Source: Multifurca ochricompacta
Taxonomy: Eukaryota > Basidiomycota > Agaricomycetes > Russulales > Russulaceae
Direction: 5' to 3'
Assembly: GCA_022496185.1 (NCBI GenBank)
Contig: WTXG01000199.1
Location: 1-64,000 of the forward strand
DNA length: 64,000 bases
The notes beneath the pieces are model-generated. The model was not told the DNA's origin and searched no databases. It saw only the letters and a list, made by a program, of their open reading frames with translations. Shown in pieces: positions 22,050 through 33,480 of the stretch (position 1 is its first letter; every line of letters begins with the position of its first letter). The position numbers and the translations under genes are program-made.

Positions 22050-22779
22050 TCAATGGTGTATGTGTTTAGGAAGTTGGATAGCAGTTACGGTCGCAGTGTA
22101 TGAGTTGGTGGAGATGGTGAAGATAGTCTGGGTTTTTATGCTCGAGGAGTTTTGCGCGAGCATTTCCACGTATCGTTTTTTTTTTTTTTACAAGAGAAGG
22201 ACTGCGTGAGTGCTAAGCGTGAACTACTTATTGGGAGTTATCAAGAAACGTTTGCAAAGCGTGTCTATATCGAAGCACTTGTCAATATCATGACCACGCC
22301 ACAATCACGACCAACTGAGCCTTATCGCAGTGGAAGGAGCGATATCCATAATCCCAACCGAGTCGTAGACAACTGGTTAATACCACCAATCACCAACAAA
22401 GCCAGTCCATTCATTCCAACTGCCGATCGGCCGTCACTTATCCGCTCAGCTCCGCGACAAGGCCGCCACCACCGCTTCGAACCCAAAAACGAAGTCACGT
22501 GCATTACCCAAGACTTTTTTTTATTACTTCCGAGGTCTCCCTCCTTGTTCCTGAAGAGTAAGTATATTTTAGCTAGCTAGTATAGATGGTCATTCAAGTA
22601 TATAATCTTTTTTTTTAAAAAAGAGAGGATGATCACTACCAACAACACGTTGCTCTCAAAATGTAGATTTGATGAAGTTGTGACGTAGTATGTAATAGCT
22701 AGGCGAACGCCATCGTCCGTTACGAATAATATTTCTCTCGTCATCAACCACGACAATCGCGTCTCATCTTTCATCATCA
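22050..22779. other. Intergenic, no gene
   Basis: AT-rich sequence with a T13 run near 22176 and a T/A run near 22608. No coding frame or repeat was recognised. It separates the Nudix pseudogene from the intact Nudix gene. Confidence 0.4.
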
Positions 22780-23391
22780 TCAGGGTGAAGGTGAAGGCTG
22801 AGCAAAGTCCTCGTTCCGTCCTCCCCCCTCAGATGACTCCCTCACTTCAGGATATGTCGCTCGAACGAGCTCGACGGCCCTCGCGATGACATCCCGATCC
22901 GCCTGAAAGGTAGCGACGCGAAGTGCCTCGTCCACCTCAAAGAACGAACTCTCGAAACTTTCCACAGCCGTCTGGGTACCTTCGACCTTATCCTCCCCTT
23001 CCCTCCGTACAGTGACGAACCACCAAATGAATTTGACCACCCCCCCGTTCTCCGTACGACGCAAAGTGAGCATGAATGGCTCTTCGCTCCCCTGCACGGG
23101 CACAGCCGCGTCCTTGGTCTGCGCGCCAGCCTCAGGTGCGCGCGTGATAAGATCTAGGGGGAGCAATTGACAGGGGTATCCTGTCTCTTCGAACGTTTCA
23201 CGTACGGCCGTGGCTGTCACGTCTTCGCTACGGTCCTTGCGACCTTTAGGGAGGAGCCACTCGTCACGGACATTATGGTGTAAGAGGCAGACTCGCAGCG
23301 GAGCGCGAGTCGATGCAAAGAGGATGGACCCGCCACAGATGAGGAAGTGCGAGGACGGGAATTGCTCTGTCGGGTGTTTGGAAAGCGCCAT
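22780..23391 (-). CDS. Nudix hydrolase (diphosphoinositol-polyphosphate hydrolase-like)
   Basis: An uninterrupted frame of 203 residues starting MALSKHPTEQ. The complete Nudix box GX5EX7REUXEEXGU lies at residues 50-72 (G50, E56, R64, E65, E68, E69, G71). The WLLPKGR lead-in resembles fungal Aps1/DIPP-type enzymes, which cut diphosphoinositol polyphosphates or diadenosine polyphosphates; the substrate here is not proven. The frame is open 28 codons further upstream, but that stretch is a low-complexity Arg/Lys run and the homologous pseudogene starts at the same MAL, so the inner ATG is preferred. MED11 lies divergently, with about 380 bp between the two starts. Confidence 0.85.
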   Translation of the reverse strand: MALSKHPTEQFPSSHFLICGGSILFASTRAPLRVCLLHHNVRDEWLLPKGRKDRSEDVTATAVRETFEETGYPCQLLPLDLITRAPEAGAQTKDAAVPVQGSEEPFMLTLRRTENGGVVKFIWWFVTVRREGEDKVEGTQTAVESFESSFFEVDEALRVATFQADRDVIARAVELVRATYPEVRESSEGGGRNEDFAQPSPSP

Positions 23392-23769
23392 TATTCCTCT
23401 TCGTCTTGTTCGTCTCTTTTTGTCTCTTCTCTTCTCGTCTCGTCTCGTCTTCTCTTCTACTTGTCCTGTGGTCACGGTCTTGTGTGAGGTGTGTGGGGTT
23501 GGATATTCGTATTGTATTCGTATTGTATTTGTATTGTTTATTGGTTATCGTTAGTGTATTGTAATTGTAATAAATTGGGGTTGGCGGCAAGCTAAGAGTG
23601 TTTTTTATGTGAGAAGAGTTCGCAAGGGCATGGGCAACAAGATTGTACACGGATGGATGGTGCTAATTAAATAGAGAAAATGAAAGTGAAAGGGATTGGT
23701 TGAGTAAGGGCTGTGCTGCTGTACGCTCTTGCTCTTGAGACTGACTCGGCCACGGTCCGATAATCCCCG

Positions 23770-24612
23770 ATGTCCACCCACACTTCCACCTCCACCTCCA
23801 CCTCCACCTCAACCTCACAACACGAATATGACTCTGACCCAATTTTTTCTTCATCGCGTACAGCCCGCCAAATACATGATCTAGGTCGAGTAGAAAAGGT
23901 CACTTTCCTTTTCCTAATTCCAATAACGTCATACTCCCTACCTTGACCTAATAGGACATAGGTCATCTCCTCTCACTCGCAAGCTCATCCCTCGCTCTCC
24001 TAGCCCTCCCACAAACCGACGCACCAGATGCGGGACTCCCGAAGGGCGATGAGCGTAGCGAACAATTCGTCGCCGAAGTCGGCCAATATTTCGAAACTCT
24101 CGACGTGAGCGTTTCCCCCCCCCCTTTCTTCCTTCTTCCTCCTTCATCTATTTCTATTTTATTTTCATTTTTCCCTTTTATCCTTAACATGATCGTGAAA
24201 TTTTAATTTATTTGGGTGGTGTGTTTAGGGAATACAAATGGCTCTTCGCTCATCGCTAGCTCACATCCGCGCTGCGTCTATCTCACCTGCCGTACTCACC
24301 GCACCCCCTAACGGTTTCGTACCACCCCCTCAAGGCGTCGGACTTCCCGGCCCCTCCTTACGATCCCAGTCACCCTCGCGGTCGCAGTCACAGTCGCAGT
24401 TTCAGTCTCAGCCAAGCGATAAAGCTGCCAGTGGTGGTGTAGAGGTGAAAGATAAGACGCGTGGTTTGCTCGAGGAGCGCGTCGAACGCGATGCGTGGCG
24501 TGGCGTGCTTGATGCGCTCTCCAGGTTAAGGGATGCTAGACGAGCCGAGGCGGAGGCGGAGCGGGAGAAGAAGAAGAAAAAAAACGAGGATGGGGATATC
24601 TATATGAGTTAG
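23770..24612 (+). CDS. MED11: Mediator complex subunit 11
   Basis: Three exons, join(23770..23898, 23955..24104, 24229..24612), with GT-AG introns, give 220 residues. After an N-terminal Ser/Thr run coded by a (TCCACC)n repeat, residues about 33-110 read RQIHDLGRVEKDI, an alanine/leucine helix, EQFVAEVGQYFETLDGIQ and MALRSSLAHIR, the two-helix core of Med11. Med11 pairs with Med22 in the Mediator head and links it to TFIIH and RNA polymerase II. The C-terminal part is proline/serine-rich and ends in a charged helix (EREKKKKKNEDGDIYMS), longer than the yeast protein. It is a housekeeping gene amid duplicated, transposon-rich DNA. Confidence 0.8.
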
Positions 24613-25301
24613 GTGGAGTAATTTGTGAATCGGGGGAGGAGGAGGTGCGTTCCCTTTCATTTATTTAAAAAAAAGGTTTATTTGGAACTCGACCTTTCTG
24701 ATCATTGTGATTTATTTAGTACGTACGTTGGACATTCTAGTAAAGGGTCTATGGGACGAGTAGCAAGCCCCCCCTCCCCCTTCCCCCCAAGGTTTTATGT
24801 TCATGTATTATTAATCCGTTATCTTTTTGCAACAATCATGAAACTCCGTTGGTCTCGCATCTTTGGCTCGGCAGCAGCGCCTAACGGAATTATTGGTCTG
24901 CTCTTTGAAATTATGTTTCCCTCTCCCCGGGCGCTATCGACTGCGTACAAACTACACCAGATCCCTTGACAACTCACCGTGCCCCTCCCTTATTTCAGCT
25001 AGCGCTTTTTTTTTAGGCAAGGCCGTCGTCGCTGTGCATGTGGGCGCGCGCAAACCCCGTGTATATACCTCTCCTGGCAACAAGTCACTAATCAGGCTAG
25101 GGGTAGGCCTCGTTCAGCCAAGCAGCTGAATTTTATTCGTCAGAGGAGGTAGACGTTCTTATCATGTCTATATCATAGAAGTAGCATAGTGTACGTTACA
25201 ACGGAGGGCGCGTAAAAACCCCCCTTTTATATTCCCTACAGCTTCGTCGAAATTTAGGGAAAATCCAATTCCATAGGTTTTGCTTGCTTCCCTCATTTCC
25301 C
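24613..25301. other. Intergenic between convergent MED11 and TBCA
   Basis: Shared 3' flank of two convergent genes. No coding region or repeat family was identified. Several C- and T-runs are present (near 24770 and 25004). Confidence 0.4.
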
Positions 25302-25922
25302 TCAGGTGTTCTGAATCACCGTCGCAAGGATTATGGCAGCGTCATTCAATTCTGGACCCTGTTCCAATTCTGGATTTCTCTTTGCGGAATCCTAAAAAGT
25401 TATGGATGGGTAAAGGGAGAAGGGGGGGTCAGAGGGTAAGTGGAATCAAATGATGAACCGATTATACGTACCACTAGATCCTTGAGCTCCCCCGCTGCTC
25501 TCTCGAGTCGCGTCGTAGTGTCGTGGACCATGTTCTCGCTTTCGCGTATGAGGCTCGTCTATATATCAGCACGGATTAATGCCACTACTCATCACATGGC
25601 GTTAGAAGGGAGGGGGGAGGGGGGGGGGGATTAAGCATACAGCGTTCTTGGCCTCCCAAGATTCTATATCCGCTCCAGAAGCGATGAGAGATTCTAACTT
25701 TGTTTTGTTTTCCACGACTTCTGTGTGATAGAGCACGAGTTCCTTCTGGTATCTATGGTTTATATCGGAGAGGTGTGGTTCAAGTTGTTGAGCGTGGTAG
25801 AAAGTTTCGTATCGGTCCTCGTGGCCATCATCGAATTAAAATATAGTTGAACGAAAAACTAACCGCTTCACAACTCCAGCTTTAATCTTGAGCTGTCTGC
25901 GAGTTGCTGCCGTGTCGCTCAT
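25302..25922 (-). CDS. TBCA: Tubulin-folding cofactor A
   Basis: Four exons, complement(join(25302..25391, 25472..25558, 25641..25752, 25864..25922)), give 115 residues, close to the family size of about 110. The protein starts MSDTAATRRQLKIKAGVVKR, followed by a charged helix (KELVLYHTEVVENKTKLE), then ENMVHDTTTRLERAAGELKD: the three-helix bundle of the family. Cofactor A binds beta-tubulin during alpha/beta heterodimer assembly in the cytosol. The first intron (111 nt) is long for this window, and a 60-nt stretch inside it is also open, so the first acceptor is the least certain point. Phases agree throughout. Confidence 0.82.
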
Positions 25923-27121
25923 TTATGATGGTCCGAGTTTCGAAAATCAAAGTTTTTTATAAAAAAAAAAAAAAAGTTGGCTCTTCGTAACGGGAATGGA
26001 TGGTGGCGAGACAACAGGACTGGGAAGGGGCATGCGTTAATAATGGCTTGCGTTCTGATGACCGGTGAACCACGGCCCGGAACCACTACCATGTTGCTCT
26101 CTCCGCCCCCACCACTGGGGGTGACGTGGGGGGGGGGGAGAGACGAGGCTTATGGACCATGGACCTTGAAAATGGTTGTAGTCCACGATAGCTCGACTCA
26201 ACCCATCTACAGGTACTGCGCTCGACCATTTGGCTGGGCCATGTTAACGGCGTTAGGATATCTCCGTTATTGCGGTTCCCTTCCTTACTTCGCCATCGAT
26301 TCAGGCGAGCGTTTTACGGTGTTCTGCCACGCTTTCTCTTCAAGAGTCTACTTGGTTTTTTTTGAATCCGAGTCGGCCATTTCTAACTCTGGGTCTGGAA
26401 GTATCCGTGGTAGCGCGGGATTCTTTTTTTTTTTTGGATCTGCCCCTCCTATATCCTCACAATTGAATTCGACTCGGCCCAGTAGGTCTGGCGGGCGTTG
26501 TTCCGTTGCCATGGTTTCGTCTTCGCAGTTCTTTTTACCTTTGCGGGTTGGCTTAGGATGGGCCTGCGAGCGGTGACAGCACAAACTCCAGATAGTATCC
26601 TCCACTCTTCTTAGTAGAAATTATCGAACCTGGCGCTGGTCGAATAAACTTGGAGATCACGCCCAAACGCTCAGGTCTCCTCCACTATCTCGTCTTCATG
26701 CTTATTTTCTGCCCTGCTCTCAACTGTATTGACTGCTATCCCGAGCCGTCTCCCTCTTGTAGTGGTCAGTGTCCAATTTGTGTTCCTTCCACTGAAATAC
26801 AGACGTTCTGATACCCTCTGGGAAGACCTGTGCACAATATGCATCTTGACAAATCTTGTAGCATGCACATATGATGGGGCTTCGTTTTCTTGTACGCCAA
26901 AGTTTAGGGGAGCAGATTAGCCAGAAGTTTTTGGGGGTTCGGTTGCTGCATGAGCATACGCACAGTGGCGAAATTTCTTTGAACACCTCCACATTCGAAT
27001 TGGGTTATACTTCCGTGCTGAGGTGCAGAGCAGATTTGGTTCGGGGCCAACCCGCAGCCTGATACCGTGACCGTGACACAGTGACGTTCATCGTTATCAC
27101 TCACGGCCTCTCCCATCCCAT
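25923..27121. other. Intergenic; left part of segmental duplication 2
   Basis: From about 26150 the sequence is duplicated at 33648-34755. Open frames here (for example 25977-26576) contain homopolymer-coded Phe runs and differ in frame between the copies, so I do not call them genes. Nothing is recognised in 25923-26150. Confidence 0.45.
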
Positions 27122-29625
27122 ATGCAAACCCCAACTCCTTTCATGTCGAAAGTCATCACCCCCGAAACTTTGCCATCGCTCTCGGTCGTATCGTTCGACG
27201 CAGATAAATTACTCTTCAATTTCCCTGAATCAGACACCATCCTGAGATCTTGCGATTTCTATGAATTCTCTGTGCTAAACTTTTATATTTTCCATAGCTC
27301 TCCCATACTTGGCGAACATATTTGAGCCTCCCCCAACACGGATGTTGCAACATCACTTCCGATCGTTCAGCTCCCCGAAACTGGCAGCGTCCTTTTCAGC
27401 CTTCTCTCTTACATTTTTCCTGTACCACCCATTCTTCCTTCAACCCTTGAACAAACCATGCAACTCTTGTCAGCTGCTCAAAAGTATAATATGGACGTGG
27501 CTCTCATACACATCCGGAACCATGTAGCTCTCCAGGAACCACAATTCATTCAAGAAGAGACCGCATTCCTTGTTTATTCTCTCGCCCAGAAATATGAGCT
27601 TCGTCAAGAGGCGCTTCAGGCAGCACGATCCACTCTGAACTTCTCACCTTTGATTATTGAGGATATTGGTTACAAGCACGATATGATGCCAGGTGCCTTT
27701 CTTCACGAACTCTGGAAATATCATGACAGGGTCCGGAGAAATCTTGCATCGGATCTTGAAGAGTTCAAGACATCTCGCGCACCGTATATTCTGAATGGCC
27801 TACAATGTACAGCTTCAGGTTCAGCGGTAGATAACTATATTACATTATTAAGGAAAACCCCCGCCCTCTTCGATCTCACTAAATTCCACATGTCCTTGGC
27901 AAACCCTGTCCAAGGGCAGAGCCGCAAAGGACATAGTTGCACAGCCTGTGAAGACATGTCTAGCAAGGAGATACGCGCGTTTTGGGTTGCTTTGACAGCT
28001 GTCGTCCATGACAGTATGACCAAGGTGAGAGTCATCATCGATGCAATCATCTCGGCTACTAATCCGAACACTTTTTTAAGCTGAGTCAGATTTATTACTC
28101 CTGGGTGAAGGAACGAACTTTGAAGGCCCTGACAAGTCATCTAACCAAAGCTCGTCTCAAACAAAATACATCGATATGCCCAATGCCGATATTATACTTC
28201 TTTCATCCGATCTTGCCAGATTCCGCGTCCACAGATCAGTTTTAGTTGCCTCATCACCATTCTTTAGTGACATGTTCTCTCTCCCTCAACCCTCTAAAAA
28301 TGAAGCCGTCGACGGGCTTCCCATAGTGCACCTGCCTGAGGATGCTGAAGTGCTGGACAGTCTTATATCGGTGTTGTATCCCGTTGATCCGTTGATCCCT
28401 GACTCAGACGAGAAGATTTTGTCTTTGCTTTCTGCGTGTCAAAAATATGATATGGTCGCCATCCAATCTCGCATTCGAGCCGAGGTCAGCCGCAGAGGGT
28501 TACTTTCCCCAACTGGCGCCAAGGCCTTCCGTCTATACGCCATCGCGTACAGAGAAAGGCTTGTTCCGGAAACGGAGGCCGCCGCCCGTCTTACTTTAGA
28601 TTACCCAATGGCGTTCGAGTATCTCGGAGAGGTTTTACGGTCGTTTGAAGGCCCGGCACTCCGTAACCTGACCCACTTTCGCCAATCCTCCAAACTTAGT
28701 CTTATCTCATGCTTCTCTTTGCTTTATGACGTGCCATTTAATATCTGGGTTGACTGCCTTTCAATTAGAAAAGATGTTCATCCTCCTTGGTTGAACGATC
28801 TTGTTCGGAGCAAACTCCTGGGATCAAATGGATTCGCTCGCCCGCTCTTCAAACCTTCAAGCTTCCGCGGGAGATATCTGGAGGCTCTTCAGGCCCACGT
28901 CAGGAAAGAAGACTGCTCCTACTGCATGAAGACGCACATCCTGAAAGGAGAGGATTTCTGTGTGGAGTTTGAGAGCGAACTGGCGCAGGCGCGGAACATT
29001 CAATGTTGTTTTGACGAGTCATACTTTCAAGACTGGACTTATGTATCCGTTAGTCTTTAGTTTTCACTCACTTAAAGGAGCAGATCAGCAGCTTCCAGTG
29101 ATTCTAGCAACGGGCCACTAGTATGATGGCAGAGATGCAGGAGATGTGGTTGTAAGTGCATGACAGAGTCTAGGTCTAGGAGGTTACTGAAAAGATCCAA
29201 TCCAAAGCATGTTCCCAAGCAAAGAGAGAGGCAGAGGTGATGTGAGAGAGGAGGAGCCCCGGACCTATTACAAGCATGTGCCTGTACCATTAAATACTTG
29301 TAAAGAGTCCTAGTTGAAGGAGCGTTATGAAGCAGCAGATGATGAATTTCGTAGAAAGAGGGCAGAGCCGAGCAGGACAAGACGAAAGAGGACGAAACCG
29401 AGCAATAAGGACGAAAGGAGATGAATCCGAAAACTGAGTGTAAAATGCTAATTAAATTGCTTGTGCCATGCATCAATCTCATATCAGAGTCTGTCCGAAA
29501 CTAAAAGTCGAATTAATGGTCCAGCCAGAAATGGTGACGGCCAGAGCTTTTGCGTACAACGCCCGAACTATCCTTACAAAACCTTGTGGAAATGAGAGTG
29601 TATGGTGTCTGGTTAGCTTCATTTA
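26150..29625 (+). repeat. Segmental duplication 2, copy A
   Basis: This block aligns in the same orientation with 33648-37318, from CTTATGGACCATGGACCTTGAA to GTATGGTGTCTGGTTAGCTTCAT. It contains the decayed tandem-BTB gene and both flanks. Copy B has an extra ~140 bp near 34310-34470. Confidence 0.88.
27122..29060 (+). pseudogene. Decayed tandem-BTB gene (copy A)
   Basis: It is the homologue of the intact gene at 34756-36757. The copy-B start ATG is ACG here; the next in-frame ATG is at 27122. A TGA replaces a GTA valine codon near 27324. The intron acceptor TTAGG of copy B is TAAGC, so splicing at the remaining AG drops one base and misframes the second half. The second BTB domain is still an open frame on its own (28176-29060, 294 residues, starting MPNADIILLSS), with the C-terminal CSYCMKTH segment, so a truncated single-BTB product is possible. 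All changes are substitutions or in-frame indels, unlike the one-base deletions near the window end. Confidence 0.82.
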
Positions 29626-29643
29626 AGTCACCTTACTCTCCCC

Positions 29644-29745
29644 CACCGCTGACATCCCTAAAGTGGTAATCTTGTCACACGACTGTGATTTGTAATAATA
29701 TTTATTTTAAAAAGAAAAAGGAAAGTTATCATTGATCAACAAGAT
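29644..29745 (+). repeat. Dispersed repeat family P, copy 1
   Basis: The roughly 100-bp unit begins CCGCTGACATCCCTAAAGTGG, continues TAATCTTGTCACACGACTGTG and ends with GTTATC(A/G)TTGATCAACAA. Further copies lie at 33143-33255, 42160-42262 and, inverted and internally doubled, 43605-43765. Confidence 0.75.
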
Positions 29746-30254
29746 ATCATCCTCATCCTCTGACTGCTTCAAGGCTTATGCATGCATTAATCTCCACATT
29801 CTGGACAGCCTCTGACTAGGGTTTTATCACCTCTGAGTTTACTATGAATTTTACATCTTATCTATGACAGAACGCAGCTGTGAAAGGGTTTAGCTATCTA
29901 TGTAGATAGCGGATAGGCGTGGTCAAAACTAATATATTAATTAGTATCTTTACCTATGTAGATAGCGGATGGGCTATTACTAAGCGTTGGCTAACTATAG
30001 TAAAGATAAGATACTAATACTCACTTCAGTTGTTGCGGTCAAAACTGAAGTGGACGCATACAATATAGCGACCTTTTATACTACATTAAAGCGTGACAAT
30101 CATTACAATAAATAATCCTATTTACTTGCGACAAGATGTGTGAAGGAAAGTATTGTACGTGCAATGTGGAATTGTATCTCAATCACTTAATGTTAGATTA
30201 TCTTATCACAATCGTTAGATCGAGTCCACCCGGGAGTCCGGCTCGTCTCAACAC

Positions 30255-30395
30255 ACTAGTCAGTACTCTCTGTGTTAAAGCTACATTATCCTTCAGTGAT
30301 TCATTTGTGTAGCTACACATTCATAGGTATTAACAAATTACATAGTCTTTCTATCCCAAAGACTGAGCTATGCATTTATAGTTCACTACATGGCC
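30255..30395 (+). repeat. Copia-LT R-derived repeat shared with 4568-4700
   Basis: About 140 bp match the inner part of the first copia 3' LTR, including GTCAGTACT, ATTTGTGTAGCTACACATT, GGTATTAACAAATTACATAG and the CTTTCTATCCCAAAGACTGAG motif. Confidence 0.75.
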
Positions 30396-30627
30396 AACAT
30401 AACTGAAGTGAGTATTTTATTATCTTATCTTTACCTATGTAGCTAAAGCATACCAGTTATAACTACCATCCTAGGTAACGACTAATATTATTAGTTCTGA
30501 CCAATTATAACTACCATTCTAGGTAGTTTGGATTATCTAACCTCAGGCTGTGTTTAATAGATGAACACGAGGTATAAAATGTAGCTCACTCCATTCTTCT
30601 GTTGTTCTTCTCGCTGCATTTCTTGTC

Positions 30628-32484
30628 ATGCCAGACACCAGGCAGAATGATGAGAGAACTCCTCTTCAACAGAATGTGATACTGACATCCCCAAATCCCA
30701 CTCCACTGCCTTGGGCTCAGCTGTCGGCTTTGTTCCTACTGATTTTCGCTGACTCTTTGATGTCTGCGTCCGTGACTCCCTACATCAATGAGGTATGTTG
30801 TACTGATATAGTCTCAAAAACGCCGCGTGACGTCCGGTGACGTGCCCTTTCCCTCTAAGCTTATCAGTGAACTTCCAATTACCGGTGGGGACGAAAGGAA
30901 GGTTGGATACTACTCTGGTATCATCGTACGTGACTTGTTCAGAGATGTGACATGGCACGTCAATTATGCGTGCATCAGATATCACTCTGCTTTGTCGGGG
31001 AAACCACCACTGTCCTACTATGGAGCCGTCTTTCAGACTTTATCGGTCGCAAGCCTGTCCTTCTGGGTGGTACCTTAGGCTCAATAATAGCGACAGTCCT
31101 ATTCGGCCTGTCCAGAACGTTTTGGGCACTAGCGGCGAGGTAATGTCTTATTCGGATGGCAACCGAATGAGTTTATGTTTTTTAACTGCGATAAAGCCGA
31201 TTTCTTGCAGGCGCACTGAATGGCAACGCTGGCGTTTTGCCGAGTATGCTGGTGGAGGTCACGGATGAGTCGAACATTGCACAAGGCATGTCGCTTCTTA
31301 TCCTGGCTTGGTCTGTTAGTTTTGGTATAGGGTGCGTGGGGCCCCGGTGCCGTCATTCTACTAGTAACATCTACGCAGCTCATTCGTGGGTGGCCATCTT
31401 TCACGGCCACATGACCATTGGCCTGGAGCGTTTCGTAACACCTTCTGGGTAAAGTATCCCTATTTTCTCCCTTGTGCAGTTACAAGTGCATTCGCCATTG
31501 TCTCCCTCCTCATCGTATCTATCTTTTTGAAAGAGGTACGTGCCAAAGCATCACCTTATATTACTGGTGCACTTCCCAATGTTTCCAGACCCTACACAAG
31601 CGTAATAACACAAGCAAACCGAGATTCTATAGTGGCGACTCAAACGCGGGTTACTTACGTGACGGGGAGAGCAATATCGAGGATGAGAATAATGCCATTG
31701 TATCCCCAGGAGTGGTTCAGCAGAGATCGTCTCTCCGCGCTCTCCTCACCAGGCCAGTACTACTTAGTATTTCCATTAACGCCCTTTTCGCATTTCTTGA
31801 AATCTCCAATAATTCGCTCGTACCGTTGGTATACACAACCCCAATCAGATACGGCGGACTCGGTCTGGACCCCGCGCAGATGGGCACGTTTTTAGGCGTG
31901 TTTGGGATCCTGAACGGCGCATTTCAGTTCGCCATCCTTCCTCGCATCATGAAGTTGATGGGACTCCGTGGCTCGCTGCTGGCCTCCATGTCCTGCCTTG
32001 TTCCGGCCTTCCTCCTGTTCCCCATCAACGGCACGTACGCACGACACGCTGGCAGCGCAGATAATATCCTGTGGTTCCTTGTACTGTTTCACATGTTGAT
32101 TATGGTAGGCATCAATATGGCATATAGTGAGACTTCTGTTTCCTTTACTTCTACTTACTTCTCCCCCTCACCTCCCCAGTGCCTACCTTCCTCGCTGATT
32201 CGCACTTACTCCCTCCTGTCGCAGGCTGCATATTTCTATATACCTCTTCAGCAGCTCCAAAGGGTATGCTCGGTGCAACAAATGGCCTCGCGCAGACAGT
32301 CGCCTCCGTGCAGCGCTTTGTCGGGCCCACGATTGCGAGCTCGATTTTTGCCTTCTCACTAGAGAAAGAGATACTAGGTGGGTATGGCGCATTTTACGCA
32401 CTTACCTTGTGCACATTTACGGTGATCTGCTTCGCGTCACAACTCCCGCGCGAGGCATGGAAATCCCAGGAAGATTTAGAATAA
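30628..32484 (+). CDS. Major facilitator superfamily transporter (DHA1/ZIFL-like)
   Basis: Seven exons, join(30628..30792, 30860..30925, 30979..31139, 31197..31331, 31379..31535, 31589..32126, 32225..32484), give 493 residues. The MFS loop motif appears as WSRLSDFIGRKPVLL between helices 2 and 3. It is followed by SRFLAGALNGNAGVLPSML in helix 4 and IGGHLSRPHD after helix 5, and a long hydrophilic central loop (KRNNTSKPRF...) separates the six-helix halves. This arrangement matches fungal H+-coupled MFS proteins related to zinc-induced-facilitator-like and drug transporters; the substrate is unknown. The third acceptor is AAG at 31194-31196, chosen because the nearer CAG at 31210 breaks the conserved SRFLAGALNGN. 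The gene lies between the two copies of segmental duplication 2. Confidence 0.88.
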
Positions 32485-32809
32485 GCCAGTTATTACTACT
32501 GCACTGCATGGTGTAGCCTTTAGAGAGAGTTAAGAAAACAAAAGGGAGAAACGGATTGACCACCTTTCAGAAATGAAAGAGGGACTTGAGTTTAGCTTGG
32601 TGGCGAAAAATAAATAAGCCATTAGCTCGTGGGTGCAGCGCGTGTCGAGTGTGGGGAAACGTTAATTTATCGTGACGCCGGCTGCCAACCCACTAGCCCC
32701 CCCAATGAGTGTACGCCACTGAAAATAGTGGCATATAGAGAACATCTCAAGTCTGTCTGGACACTGCTTTGTCATGGTGCAGCAAAGGTAGTGTACGGAT
32801 GTGGTCCGT

Positions 32810-33110
32810 GGTGAGTGCGAGGCAAAGCACGTTCCCGAAAGGAGAGAGGCAGAGGAGAGGGGAGAGAGGAGGAAACCCTGGAATAACTTTGACCTTGAAT
32901 GAGGTGTATTGTTGTACCTTGAACTTGCGAATTCGTGTTTGCTGGTTCCGTTTGACCTTGCGCTTGACGTCATTGAGGTTTTTTAGCACATAAAAAAGAG
33001 GAAAATAGAGAGAGATTGCTAGGTTCTGGCTCACTTGTTCCTCTACTACAAGCATTGTATGTACCCTTTTATACTTGTGGAGAGACCTAGCTGAAGGAGT
33101 GTTAAGAAGG
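32810..33110 (-). repeat. Dispersed repeat family T, copy 2
   Basis: Matches 13567-13860: GTGAGTGCGAGGCAAAG at one end, GCTGGTTCCGTTTGACCTTGCGC in the middle, and CTACTACAAGCATTGTATGTACCC next to the minus-strand TATA-like AAAAGGG region. Confidence 0.7.
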
Positions 33111-33142
33111 AAGCCATGTGAGGCGGAAGAAACAGAAGTCAC

Positions 33143-33255
33143 CTCCCCCACCACTGACATCCCTAAAGTGGTAATCTTGTCACACGACTGTAATTTGTAA
33201 TAATATTTATTTTAAAAATGAAGTTATCGTTGATCAACAAAATATCATTACAAAT
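33143..33255 (+). repeat. Dispersed repeat family P, copy 2
   Basis: Same unit as 29644-29745 with CCACTGACATCCCTAAAGTGG and GTTATCGTTGATCAACAAAA. It follows directly after a family-T copy. Confidence 0.75.
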
Positions 33256-33364
33256 CAAGGTCATGTGACATGTAGACAACTTGACTTGACGTCTTGGGCC
33301 GCCTGCCCGTCTATTCCTTAAAAACCATTTTCATCACCTCCGTCTCACCGTCTCCTCTCCGTCT

Positions 33365-33480
33365 TCATTTATTTTTATTTTTTTTTAAATCGAATTTATT
33401 ACGCGCTTCATGTGTCCCAAATTGCGCGGCTACTACGGGACAGAGCAGCTATTAAGACAAACACATGGTAACTATTAGTG
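33365..33480 (+). repeat. Short interspersed repeat family S, copy
   Basis: A T-rich start is followed by AAATCGAATTTATTACGCGC, then GCGCGGCTACTACGGGACAG and GGTAACTATTAGTGAG. The T-rich end and compact size are SINE-like on the minus strand. Confidence 0.6.

Larger units (their letters stand above)
29061..30627. other. Intergenic, repeat remnants, no gene
   Basis: Contains a diverged family-T copy (about 29180-29420), repeat family P at 29644-29745, and two or three imperfect copies of a CTATGTAGATAGCGGAT unit at 29890-29970. It also holds a copia-LTR-derived piece at 30255-30395 and two copies of TAACTACCATYCTAGGTA at 30458-30530. The last 60 bp before 30628 are pyrimidine-rich, as expected upstream of the MFS gene. 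Confidence 0.55.

Noticed and set aside
21676..22209. 177-codon plus-strand open frame starting with a Thr run
   Set aside because: It is antisense to the Nudix pseudogene; the Thr run reflects the (CCA)n expansion.
25977..26576. 199-codon plus-strand open frame, partly conserved at 33591-33965
   Set aside because: The conservation comes from the block duplication. Frames differ outside a short part, there are homopolymer-coded Phe runs and no motif, so coding is not supported.
31201..31210. TTTCTTGCAG as acceptor of intron 3 in the MFS gene
   Set aside because: Despite the good consensus, its use shifts the frame. The AAG at 31194-31196 preserves the conserved helix-4 sequence and all later phases.
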